DNA from: Solitalea agri
GTDB taxonomy: Bacteria; Bacteroidota; Bacteroidia; Sphingobacteriales; Sphingobacteriaceae
Reading direction: 5' to 3'
DNA: 64,000 nucleotides
NCBI RefSeq assembly: GCF_023914155.1
Contig: NZ_JAMWYS010000024.1
Location: 1-64,000, forward strand
The notes under the pieces were generated by a model. That model was given only the letters and a program-made list of their open reading frames with translations, did no database searches and was not told where the DNA came from. The translations under genes and the position numbers were made by a program. Below, one piece after another: positions 48,364 to 55,891 of this stretch (position 1 is the first letter of the stretch; each line of letters opens with the position of its first letter).

Positions 48364-48831
48364 ATGAAAACACTTGATTATCATATGAACATGACCACCG
48401 ATGCTTCGGCTCATGAAGCTTTTGAAAGTATTAACAACGTAACAAAATGGTGGACCGACAACCTTGAGGGTAATTCACAAAAGCTAAATGATGAATTTAC
48501 AGTTAGGTTCTTTGACGACCTGCACGTTTCAACCCAAAAAGTAGTAGAAATGATTCCTGATAAAAAGGTAGTTTGGTTAGTAAGCAGTAGCCAGCTTAAT
48601 TTTATTAACAACAAACAGGAATGGAACGGCACAAAAATCAGTTTTGAGATCAGCGAAAAAGGCGGTAAAACTCAAATAGATTTTACGCACCAGGGCTTGA
48701 TTCCAGAGATTGAATGCTATAACGATTGCTCAAATGCCTGGGGGGAATATCTTCGGGATAGTTTATTAAGCCTGATAAATACCGGTAAAGGAAAGCCCAC
48801 ACCAAAAGATGCAAAACTTGAGATTGATTAG
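48364..48831 (+). CDS. SRPBCC / AHSA1-like domain protein (tandem paralogue)
   Basis: The 155-residue product shares the order of motifs with the preceding protein: SINNVTKWWTDNLEGNSQKL, EMIPDKKVVWLVSSSQLNF and LISLINTGKGKPTPKDA-like C-terminus. The ATG at 48364 is chosen; a longer TTG start overlaps the upstream gene. A terminator hairpin that should follow it has been split by an insertion sequence. Confidence 0.88.
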   Translation: MKTLDYHMNMTTDASAHEAFESINNVTKWWTDNLEGNSQKLNDEFTVRFFDDLHVSTQKVVEMIPDKKVVWLVSSSQLNFINNKQEWNGTKISFEISEKGGKTQIDFTHQGLIPEIECYNDCSNAWGEYLRDSLLSLINTGKGKPTPKDAKLEID

Positions 48832-48917
48832 CCAATTAAAGTTTTACGATCGTTCAACAAATAAGCAAAAAGGACTGAGCCATAGACTGCACCCAAAAAG
48901 TTGGACAAAGTTAAAAA

Positions 48918-49712
48918 TTAATAACAGTGATGAGCCCGGTATTTTATCGGGCTCATTCCTTTTAAATTGAGTTTGATTCTCTCGTTATTATAATAGTGAA
49001 TGTATTCCTTTATATCTTTTTTAAGTTCGCTGATTTCGCTATATCTCTTCAGGTAGAATAGCTCAGATTTTATAATGCTGAAGAAGTTTTCGATAACCGC
49101 ATTGTCAAGGCAATTGCCTTTTCTGGACATACTTTGTCTTATGCCTTGCTTTTTGAGCAACAGTTGGTATTCTCTCATTTGATACTGCCATCCCTGATCA
49201 GAGTGAAGAATAGGTTGGTTCTGCTTGCCAAGCTTGGCAAATGCTCTGCTCAGCATATCGGATACCTGTTTGAAATTGGGCGACTCGGATAGAGTATAGC
49301 TGATTATTTCGCCATTGAACAGTTCGATTATCGGTGAGAGGTATAGTTTTTTGTCCATAACCTTAAACTCGGTAATATCTGTCGCCCATTTTTGATCAGG
49401 CATTTCCGCCAAAAACTCCCGCTTGAGCAGGTTGGGCGCTATCTTGCCCATAGCACCCTTATACGAGCGGTATTTCTTTCTTCTTATCAATGATTTCAAT
49501 CCTAGGGATCCCATTAACTTTAAGACTGTTTTATGGTTGATCTCATACCCCAGGTTATTCATCTCCAAGGTTATTCTTCTGTACCCGTACCTTCCTTTGT
49601 GACGATGGTATATCGCCTTTATCTGGTTTTCGGCAGCATCGTGCTTGTCTAAGATGGACCTAGTCTTCAAGTGGTAATAGTAACTGCTTCTGGCCATTTT
49701 TAAGATATCCAA
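48918..49712 (-). CDS. IS3-family transposase OrfB (DDE integrase domain)
   Basis: The 264-residue frame contains the rve integrase core with catalytic Asp in WATDITEF, Asp in LHSDQGWQY and Glu in NAVIENFFS, and the HTH_21 region YHRHKGRYGYRRITLEMN at the front. It starts only at a TTG in this frame, and the same frame is open further upstream to the end of OrfA, so it is most likely made as an OrfA-OrfB fusion by -1 frameshifting in the A-rich run at 49761-49770 (AAAAAG on the minus strand). It cuts and joins the element ends. Confidence 0.93.
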   Translation of the reverse strand: MDILKMARSSYYYHLKTRSILDKHDAAENQIKAIYHRHKGRYGYRRITLEMNNLGYEINHKTVLKLMGSLGLKSLIRRKKYRSYKGAMGKIAPNLLKREFLAEMPDQKWATDITEFKVMDKKLYLSPIIELFNGEIISYTLSESPNFKQVSDMLSRAFAKLGKQNQPILHSDQGWQYQMREYQLLLKKQGIRQSMSRKGNCLDNAVIENFFSIIKSELFYLKRYSEISELKKDIKEYIHYYNNERIKLNLKGMSPIKYRAHHCY

Positions 49713-49753
49713 TAATAATTTTAATGGATATCTGTGCCTTAGTCCCTCAATGG

Positions 49754-50263
49754 CTAACGCTTTTTCTTTTGCGCTTCTTTCTGTTGGGCTAAGGCCTCGA
49801 GCTTTTTTAGCAGCTCGTTCTCCGCCCTTAGGTATAGATTCTCTTTTTCAAGTGCTTCAAGCCGGGTAAGTGGCTTCACTTTCTTTTGCGATGGTTTATC
49901 TTTCATAAGCTTGGGTCTTCCCCTCCGCTTTTCCAGGAGACTGTCCAGACCAGACTCTTCGTACTTCCTTACCCAGTTGAGTAGCGTGCTATCGCTGGGT
50001 ATATTGTAGCGCAGGCAACATTCTCTCAAAGATAATTCTTTACTGAGATAGCTTTCAATGGCTTTAAGCTTAAAATCTCTTGAATAGGATACTTTTGGTT
50101 TGGGAAATAGACCATTTACTCCCAATAATTGGTAATGACTAATCCATTTTTTCAGAAGCGTTTTTGGCACTTCATATTCTTTGGATACTCTGGTAATCGA
50201 GTTCCCGCTCAAGTGTTCTCTAACAAGTTTGAGCCTAAATTCGGCCCCATGTTTTTTTCTCAT
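49754..50263 (-). CDS. IS3-family OrfA, helix-turn-helix protein
   Basis: The 169-residue protein has two helix-turn-helix segments (KLVREHLSGNSITRVSKEYE and AIESYLSKELSLRECCLRYN) as in IS150 OrfA, then a basic RRGRPK stretch and a leucine-zipper-like helix (EALEKENLYLRAENELLKKL) for oligomerisation. It binds the inverted repeats. It ends in a Lys-rich sequence encoded by the putative slippery run, where some ribosomes would shift into OrfB. Confidence 0.92.
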   Translation of the reverse strand: MRKKHGAEFRLKLVREHLSGNSITRVSKEYEVPKTLLKKWISHYQLLGVNGLFPKPKVSYSRDFKLKAIESYLSKELSLRECCLRYNIPSDSTLLNWVRKYEESGLDSLLEKRRGRPKLMKDKPSQKKVKPLTRLEALEKENLYLRAENELLKKLEALAQQKEAQKKKR

Positions 50264-50445
50264 AAAAATGCCCCCAATAAGTGTCTAACTTTTTGGGGGC
50301 AGTGCACCATTGTGCTCTGTCCTTTTTATGTTGTCTGCAGTCCATCTTAAGTTTCATTTTTGCGCTTTCTACACAAACAACAATATCTATTGCTTCTACA
50401 TAAAATCATTTCACCGCTAACACATTAATTTTTCATTTAAACAAA

Positions 50446-50453
50446 TATATTTG
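50446..50453 (+). promoter_or_regulatory. -7 promoter box of the polyamine/membrane cluster
   Basis: TATATTTG matches TAnnTTTG exactly and lies 32 bp before the ATG at 50486. It is downstream of the insertion sequence, so the cluster should keep its own promoter. Confidence 0.6.
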
Positions 50454-50485
50454 CCAAACAACTAAAACCTGTTAGCCTAATTTTA

Positions 50486-50842
50486 ATGATAAGTTACAAA
50501 CCCGGTCTGCACATTCTTGCCGAATTTACAACTACCGAAACCAAGCTCTTAACCAATAGCGAATCCTGCAAAGTTTTGTTTGATCAATTAATTGATGAGT
50601 TAGGACTGTCTAAAGTGGGCGAAGTTTACCACAACTTTGAAAACGGAGGATTTACGGCAGTCGTTTGTTTAACTGAATCGCATCTTTCTATACATACCTG
50701 GCCCGAATTCAATTTGGCAACGTTTGATGTTTTCCTTTCGAATTTTAAGCACGAGAATAACGACAAGGTGAAAAATATTTATGCCGAAACGCTTCGTTTT
50801 TTTAAGGCTGAAGAGAAAAACAAAACTGAAATAAGCCGATAG
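50486..50842 (+). CDS. speD: S-adenosylmethionine decarboxylase-like proenzyme (SpeD family)
   Basis: The 118-residue protein has the SpeD signature TESHLSIHTWPE at residues 63-74. Self-cleavage between Glu64 and Ser65 would turn Ser65 into the pyruvoyl group, and His70 is the processing residue. In prototypes a Cys general acid lies 20 residues after that Ser in DVFTC; here the matching segment is DVFLS, so Ser85 replaces it (alignment from memory). The canonical reaction makes decarboxylated AdoMet, the aminopropyl donor for spermidine. The start of a large same-strand cluster and the spermidine-synthase-like gene downstream support polyamine chemistry, but the changed residue leaves the exact substrate open. 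The next gene starts 3 bp after the stop. Confidence 0.88.
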   Translation: MISYKPGLHILAEFTTTETKLLTNSESCKVLFDQLIDELGLSKVGEVYHNFENGGFTAVVCLTESHLSIHTWPEFNLATFDVFLSNFKHENNDKVKNIYAETLRFFKAEEKNKTEISR

Positions 50843-50845
50843 CCA

Positions 50846-52150
50846 ATGGAAGGAAGCTTACTAAATCAAAAGTATTTGAACTGCTCGGGTTATATAAAAT
50901 GCCCTGATTGCTCAACCGATATAAAGGTATTTGATTATACCAACAGTAACCACTTTGGTTGTGCTCATTGCAAGACCTTTTTCTCCAGAAATCATCAGAT
51001 TAAAGGGTTTGTTAAACGAGATTTTGAAATAGCACCTTTATTGCAATTGGGGAGCAAAGCTACTTTTGATAACTGCGAGTATATATTAGCAGGCTTTATA
51101 ATTAAGAGGGAAAATGGGAACCGATATACCTGGCGCGAATATTTGCTCATTAACGAAAAAAAGGGGTATGCATTTTTAGCGGAATATAATGGCCACTGGA
51201 ATTTTATTGCAGGGAAAGAACATTTTGAAGATCTGGAACAAGTGAGTGATTTTGCAAATGAAGCCTATTTCAGAGATCTGACTTTCAAACTTTTCAATAA
51301 ATATGAACCGGTTATATTGTATGCTACAGGTGAATTTGATTGGAATATTTTAGAAGATCGCATTACTGCTAAAGAATATATTTCTCCTCCTTTAATGCTG
51401 ATTAAAGAAGATATTCGTAAAACAGAAGAATGGTATTTAGCCACTTACAAATCAGCCAGCGAAATTGCTGAAGCATTTAAGATAGACGCCAGCTTATTGC
51501 CACAAACCTTTGATGTTGGAGCAAATGAGCCTTCGAAATCAAGTGTTCATTTGAAAGGGTTAAAGATGCTTAGCTTTTGGACAGCTATTCTACTTCTAAT
51601 AATCACTCTTGCCTATAGTCACTTCTCTCCTGAAAAAACTGTTTTCGATGAACAATACACGCTAAGTAAGGATTCAACTAACTGGGGTGGCGGAGGGTAT
51701 AAGACCATAACCACTTCAAGTTTTAATATTACAGGGCCAACGGCACTTAACATTCAATTAAGGTCTTATCTTGATAATCATTGGATGGAGGTTCCGGTAA
51801 TTCTTATTAACGATAAAACAGGGAAGTTTTATGAGTTCACTAAAGCCATCGAATATTACCATGGCTATGAAGGAGGTGAATCATGGTCGGAAGGAGGAAA
51901 TGAAGAAAATGCAGTTTTAAGCAATATCCCTTCAGGAACCTACCATATGGCAATTGAACCTTCATCCGATTCAACAGGTGAGGCCACACTTAGTATTCTT
52001 GTTAGTCAAAATACTGAGCTATGGTCTAACTTCTTTATTTGTTTATTGATTATTGCAATAGCTCCTGTTATTCAATCGATTCGGAATTACCTATTTGAGA
52101 CAAATCGCTGGGCAAACAGTGATTATTCACCTTACAATCATGAAGAATAA
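50846..52150 (+). CDS. DUF4178 zinc-ribbon membrane protein, copy A
   Basis: This 434-residue protein opens with a zinc ribbon (CPDC at residues 19-22 and CAHC near 38-41), followed by a DUF4178 domain (about 60-200, with YTWREYLLINEKKGYAFLAE and FDWNILEDRI). A membrane helix (about 235-255, SFWTAILLLIITLAY) leads to an extracytoplasmic beta-rich domain with YEFTKAIEYYHGYEGGESWS, and a second helix near residue 395 returns to a short cytoplasmic tail. It is the first gene of a three-gene module duplicated immediately downstream. DUF4178 proteins occur with DUF350 and polyamine-enzyme genes in other bacteria (recollection), but their molecular role is not established. Confidence 0.88.
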   Translation: MEGSLLNQKYLNCSGYIKCPDCSTDIKVFDYTNSNHFGCAHCKTFFSRNHQIKGFVKRDFEIAPLLQLGSKATFDNCEYILAGFIIKRENGNRYTWREYLLINEKKGYAFLAEYNGHWNFIAGKEHFEDLEQVSDFANEAYFRDLTFKLFNKYEPVILYATGEFDWNILEDRITAKEYISPPLMLIKEDIRKTEEWYLATYKSASEIAEAFKIDASLLPQTFDVGANEPSKSSVHLKGLKMLSFWTAILLLIITLAYSHFSPEKTVFDEQYTLSKDSTNWGGGGYKTITTSSFNITGPTALNIQLRSYLDNHWMEVPVILINDKTGKFYEFTKAIEYYHGYEGGESWSEGGNEENAVLSNIPSGTYHMAIEPSSDSTGEATLSILVSQNTELWSNFFICLLIIAIAPVIQSIRNYLFETNRWANSDYSPYNHEE

Positions 52151-52153
52151 ATT

Positions 52154-52315
52154 ATGTTAGAAGATCTAAAGCCTGTCAAATACTATGCTTTCTTACTCAT
52201 TGCCGGAATTTTGGGCTATTCCTGGTTTACAATGAATGGAATTAAAATTCTGGGAGATGACAACCAGAGTAAAGAAAACAAAAGCGGTTACACTCGAAGC
52301 TATTATCATAAATAA
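52154..52315 (+). CDS. Small 53-aa single-span membrane protein, copy A
   Basis: An ATG 3 bp after the DUF4178 gene opens a 53-codon frame. The product has one membrane helix (YYAFLLIAGILGYSWF, residues 10-25) and a hydrophilic C-terminus ending SGYTRSYYHK. A paralogue of identical length with the same last 10 residues occupies the same position in the second module, which strongly supports it as a real gene. Gaps are 3 bp upstream and 17 bp downstream. I do not recognise the family. Confidence 0.85.
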   Translation: MLEDLKPVKYYAFLLIAGILGYSWFTMNGIKILGDDNQSKENKSGYTRSYYHK

Positions 52316-52332
52316 TATTAAACACTTTTACT

Positions 52333-52557
52333 ATGACATTATCAGAACTTATCAATTTTAAGTACGTAGTTGCCTTAGTTTTATATTCAGGTTTAGGAAT
52401 TCTGATCCTTTTGATCTCATTCTGGGTGATCGAGAAACTTACTCCCGAAAACCTTTGGAAAGAGATCTTGGAAAAAAGAAACATGGCTCTAGCGCTGATG
52501 GCTTCGGCCTATATGATTGCGTTGGCCATCATCATTGCCTCAGCTATTCACGGATAA
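52333..52557 (+). CDS. DUF350 small membrane protein, copy A
   Basis: The 74-residue protein has two membrane helices (ALVLYSGLGILILLISFWVI and ALMASAYMIALAIIIASAI) joined by a short charged loop (EKLTPENLWKEILEKRN), the DUF350/YjfL pattern. DUF350 proteins are believed to act in the inner membrane alongside PspA-like or polyamine-linked operons; no enzyme activity is known. It is about 86 percent identical to the copy at 54092. Confidence 0.88.
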   Translation: MTLSELINFKYVVALVLYSGLGILILLISFWVIEKLTPENLWKEILEKRNMALALMASAYMIALAIIIASAIHG

Positions 52558-52590
52558 AAAAGGGAGCTGAATAGAAATTGAGCACTAAAC

Positions 52591-53895
52591 ATGGGAAGTT
52601 TATTACGTCACAATTATTTAGGAAGCAGCGGGACTGTTAATTGCCCTGAATGCAGTTCAACGATAAAAGTGCTGGATTATCAGAACAGTATCTGTTTTGG
52701 ATGCCCAATATGCCATACTTTTTTCAAAACTGAAAGAACTTCTCAAAAGTTAAGGACATTTAAGCTCACCAACGATTCACCTGTACCGGCAATTCCAATT
52801 GGAACTAAAGGTGAAATTAACGGCTACACATTTGTGGTGGCAGCTTTTATGATTAAAAAGGAAAGTGGTAACGAATATCGGTGGAGAGAATATCTCTTGA
52901 TCAATCAAGAAAAAGGCTACGCTTTTCTATCGGAATATGATGGACATTGGAATTTTATTGTTGGGAAAAACTTTTTAGTTGATCTAAAACCCAAAGGCAA
53001 TATGTACCAGGCAAGGTATAACGGACTTCCTTTTAAGCTGTTCAACAAATATACCCCCCAGGTAATCTATGCTTCGGGTGAGTTTGATTGGAATATATTA
53101 GAAGAAAAAATTGCCTGTCGGGAGTTCATATCCCCTCCATTTATGCTTGTGCATGAAAAACAAGATAGCATTAGCGATTGGTATATGGCTACCTATAAGT
53201 CGAGCGATGAAATAGCTGAAGCATTTTCGTTAAAGAATAAATTATTACCTGCAAAGATTGGAATTGGAGCCAATGAGGTTTCCTCCATGGAAAAACAGCA
53301 GAATGGCGTAATAAAAATTACACTAATAGCCATTTTGTTTCTTTTCTTGTATCATGTATTCAGCGCCTATTCAAATGAATCTGCAGTAATTTTTGACCAA
53401 CGTTTTACTCCCGAACGAGATTCTTCGAGTTGGGGGAGTACAAATTTTAAGACCATTACCACTAGTAGCTTTAAGGTAAATGGCCCTACAATGCTCGATG
53501 TTTATTTAAATTCAGAAGTTGATAACAATTGGCTGGAGGTTCCGGTAACACTTGTGGAAGAAAAAACCGGAAAATTTTATGAATTCACGAAAGCTATCGA
53601 ATACTATCATGGATATGAAGATGGTGAATCATGGTCAGAAGGAAGCAAAAGCACTGATGCAACATTAAGTCGAATTCCAACAGGCACTTATCATTTAACC
53701 ATAGAGCCTTCATCCGACATCTTGTTCCCTAACTCAATTAGAGTTACAGTAAATAAAAGTAATTCAATATGGTCCAACTTCTTTTTGGCCTCACTTTTAT
53801 TAATTGCAATACCGGTTTTACAGTTTTTTAGAATTAATCATTTTGATAAAAAAAGATGGATGAATAGCGATTATTCACCTTATCGTATAGAATAA
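52591..53895 (+). CDS. DUF4178 zinc-ribbon membrane protein, copy B
   Basis: This 434-residue protein is a full-length paralogue of the copy at 50846, of exactly the same length. It has the zinc ribbon (CPEC and CPIC), the DUF4178 core (YRWREYLLINQEKGYAFLSE, FDWNILEEKI), a membrane helix near 240-258 (ITLIAILFLFLYHVF), the ectodomain motif FTKAIEYYHGYEDGESWSEG and a second helix near residue 400. The zinc-ribbon and linker regions have diverged more than the DUF4178 core and ectodomain motif. It opens the second module, 33 bp after the first DUF350 gene. Confidence 0.88.
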   Translation: MGSLLRHNYLGSSGTVNCPECSSTIKVLDYQNSICFGCPICHTFFKTERTSQKLRTFKLTNDSPVPAIPIGTKGEINGYTFVVAAFMIKKESGNEYRWREYLLINQEKGYAFLSEYDGHWNFIVGKNFLVDLKPKGNMYQARYNGLPFKLFNKYTPQVIYASGEFDWNILEEKIACREFISPPFMLVHEKQDSISDWYMATYKSSDEIAEAFSLKNKLLPAKIGIGANEVSSMEKQQNGVIKITLIAILFLFLYHVFSAYSNESAVIFDQRFTPERDSSSWGSTNFKTITTSSFKVNGPTMLDVYLNSEVDNNWLEVPVTLVEEKTGKFYEFTKAIEYYHGYEDGESWSEGSKSTDATLSRIPTGTYHLTIEPSSDILFPNSIRVTVNKSNSIWSNFFLASLLLIAIPVLQFFRINHFDKKRWMNSDYSPYRIE

Positions 53896-53906
53896 AGCGG
53901 AAGACA

Positions 53907-54068
53907 ATGATTGAAGATCTTAAAAAGGCAAAATATTACCTTGTTGCATTAGCACTGGCTTTAGGTGGATACGTTTGGGTTAATCAACAGGGAATCCGCT
54001 TTTTAGGCGATGACAACGAAAGCAAAGAACAACGCTCAGGTTACACACGAAGCTATTATCATAAATAA
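53907..54068 (+). CDS. Small 53-aa single-span membrane protein, copy B
   Basis: The product is 53 residues with a membrane helix (YYLVALALALGGYVWV) and the C-terminus RSGYTRSYYHK. The first 11 residues (MIEDLKKAKYY) and the GDDN-SKE segment align with copy A, while the helix itself is poorly conserved. It sits 11 bp after DUF4178 copy B and 23 bp before DUF350 copy B. Conservation of the ends with drift of the helix indicates selection at the protein level. Confidence 0.85.
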   Translation: MIEDLKKAKYYLVALALALGGYVWVNQQGIRFLGDDNESKEQRSGYTRSYYHK

Positions 54069-54091
54069 CAATAAACACTTTTATTATTACT

Positions 54092-54316
54092 ATGGCATTC
54101 TCTGAACTTATCAATTTAAAATACATAGTTGCCTCGATTTTATATTCAGGCTTAGGAATTCTGATCCTTCTGATCTCATTTTGGATAATCGAGAAAATTA
54201 CTCCCGAAAGCCTTTGGAAAGAGATCTTGGAAAAAAGAAACATGGCACTCGCACTCATGGCTTCGGCCTATATCATTGCGCTGGCCATTATCATTGCCTC
54301 AGCCATTCACGGATAG
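54092..54316 (+). CDS. DUF350 small membrane protein, copy B
   Basis: The 74-residue protein has the same two-helix DUF350 layout as copy A, differing at about ten positions, mostly conservative Val/Ile/Leu exchanges. The central segment ENLWKEILEKRNMALALMAS-type helix is almost unchanged. It closes the second module; the spermidine-synthase-like gene starts 63 bp downstream. Confidence 0.88.
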   Translation: MAFSELINLKYIVASILYSGLGILILLISFWIIEKITPESLWKEILEKRNMALALMASAYIIALAIIIASAIHG

Positions 54317-54379
54317 TTTTAGCGAGATAGATCATAATTATTTTATTGTCCATGATCTATAAACCATGAACCAAACAAT

Positions 54380-55891
54380 ATGCGACCAAACCGCTTTCAT
54401 CTTTTATTATTATTTTCTGTTTTTGTGGTGGCCACCTGTGGCCTCATCTATGAACTAGTAGCCGGAACATTAGCAAGTTACTTGCTGGGAGATTCGGTCA
54501 CCCAATTTTCAACCATTATTGGTGTTTACCTGTTCTCAATGGGTATTGGTTCGTGGTTTTCGAAATACTTTGACAAAAACCTGCTTTCATGGTTCATACA
54601 GATAGAAATATTGGTAGGACTGATTGGCGGTACAAGCTCAACACTCTTGTTCTTTTTATTTGAACAAACAGAGTCGTTCAGATTGGTGCTGTACATGATG
54701 GTAATGCTTACCGGCATTTTTGTAGGCTTAGAAATTCCTCTACTTATGCGCATTCTGGAAAACCGTTTTGAGTTTAAAGAACTGGTTTCTAAAGTATTTA
54801 CCTTCGATTACATTGGTGCCTTACTTGCCTCGGTAATCTTCCCCTTATTACTTATCCCCCATTTGGGAATTATCCGCACTTCCTACTTTTTTGGCTTGCT
54901 CAATATTGGCGTTGCCTTAGTGGTACTCATACAGTTTAGCAAAGAGATCAATTGGTTTAAGCGACTGCAATTTCAAGCTTTTGTGAGCCTTTTACTTTTG
55001 TTAGCTGGATTTGTTTATGCCGATAGAATCATGAGTTTTACGGAATCAATGGCTTATCCCGATAAGATCATCTATGCTAAAACCACCCATTATCAGCGTA
55101 TCATCATCACCAAAAATCAGCGGGAACTTCGCTTGTTCTTAAATGGAAACCTTCAGTTTAGTTCGGCTGACGAATATCGTTATCACGAAGCCCTCGTACA
55201 TCCGGGATTAGCAGCCCTACCCTACGCCAAAAATGTGTTGGTTTTAGGAGGAGGTGATGGATTAGCAGTAAGGGAAATCTTAAAATATCCGAATATAAAC
55301 CGAATTACCCTCGTTGATCTGGATAAGGAAATGACCTCCATGTTCACTCAAAACAGCATGCTGGCCAATTTGAACAAACATTCGTTTTCCAATCCAAAAG
55401 TAAAGGTGATCAATGCTGATGCCTTTACCTGGGCCAAAAGTCACACTGCTCAATTCGATTTTATCGTGGTTGATTTTCCTGACCCATCAAACTTTTCAAT
55501 CGGAAAGTTATACAGCAACCGCTTTTATCAGGAGATTGAAAAACTTTTATCACCAGAAGGGATTGTGGTTATTCAATCAACCTCTCCATATGTTGCTCCT
55601 AAATCTTTTTGGTGCATCGATAAAACTCTTCAGTCGGTTGGGTTTAATACGGTTCCCTATCATGTGTATGTTCCATCCTTTGGCGAATGGGGTTATGTAA
55701 TGGGCATGAAAAAACATGATTATCAACTTCCGGCAAATTTCCCTGCAGGACTTAAATACGTAAACCGCGAAAGCCTTAAGCAAATGATCTATTTCCCTGC
55801 CGACATGGCCAAGGTTCCAACTGAAGTGAATAAACTTAACAACCAGGTATTGGTACATTATTTTGAAGATGAGTGGGCAAAATACTTATAA
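54380..55891 (+). CDS. Membrane-bound spermidine synthase-like protein
   Basis: The 503-residue protein joins about seven membrane helices (residues 8-210, opening LLLLFSVFVVATCGLIYELV) to a C-terminal aminopropyltransferase fold (about 225-480). The synthase part has ELRLFLNGNLQFSSADEYRY, the nucleotide loop VLVLGGGDGLAVREILKY, the Asp in LVDLDKEM, and NADAFTW followed by VVDFPDPSNF. Soluble SpeE transfers the aminopropyl group from decarboxylated AdoMet to putrescine; this membrane-fused type is widespread but its acceptor is uncertain. It follows the two DUF4178/DUF350 modules and overlaps the flavoprotein gene by 23 bp, so the enzymes are likely coupled in translation. Confidence 0.9.
   Translation: MRPNRFHLLLLFSVFVVATCGLIYELVAGTLASYLLGDSVTQFSTIIGVYLFSMGIGSWFSKYFDKNLLSWFIQIEILVGLIGGTSSTLLFFLFEQTESFRLVLYMMVMLTGIFVGLEIPLLMRILENRFEFKELVSKVFTFDYIGALLASVIFPLLLIPHLGIIRTSYFFGLLNIGVALVVLIQFSKEINWFKRLQFQAFVSLLLLLAGFVYADRIMSFTESMAYPDKIIYAKTTHYQRIIITKNQRELRLFLNGNLQFSSADEYRYHEALVHPGLAALPYAKNVLVLGGGDGLAVREILKYPNINRITLVDLDKEMTSMFTQNSMLANLNKHSFSNPKVKVINADAFTWAKSHTAQFDFIVVDFPDPSNFSIGKLYSNRFYQEIEKLLSPEGIVVIQSTSPYVAPKSFWCIDKTLQSVGFNTVPYHVYVPSFGEWGYVMGMKKHDYQLPANFPAGLKYVNRESLKQMIYFPADMAKVPTEVNKLNNQVLVHYFEDEWAKYL

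Larger units (their letters stand above)
48883..50306 (-). mobile_element. IS3-family (IS150-type) insertion sequence, 1424 bp
   Basis: The ends are 25-bp imperfect inverted repeats (48883-48907 and 50282-50306; about 21 matches, core CCCAAAAAGTT). The flanks CCA (48880-48882) and CCA (50307-50309) form a 3-bp target duplication, typical of the IS150 group. Two minus-strand ORFs, an HTH protein and a DDE transposase, overlap in frame by a probable -1 frameshift. Both reading frames are intact, so the element may still be active. It sits in a terminator loop. Confidence 0.92.
48867..50327 (+). terminator. Rho-independent terminator split by an insertion sequence
   Basis: AAAAAGGACTGAGC (48867-48880) and GCTCTGTCCTTTTT (50314-50327) are inverted copies with one T-T mismatch. 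Removing the insertion sequence and one copy of its CCA duplication leaves a hairpin with a 6-nt loop and a T-run, a typical terminator for the SRPBCC operon. The two arms are now 1.4 kb apart, so the hairpin probably no longer forms during transcription. Confidence 0.8.

Noticed and set aside
48888-50301. Shorter IS boundary at TGCACCC ... GGGGGCA
   Set aside because: These ends leave no target duplication, while the ends at 48883 and 50306 give CCA on both sides.
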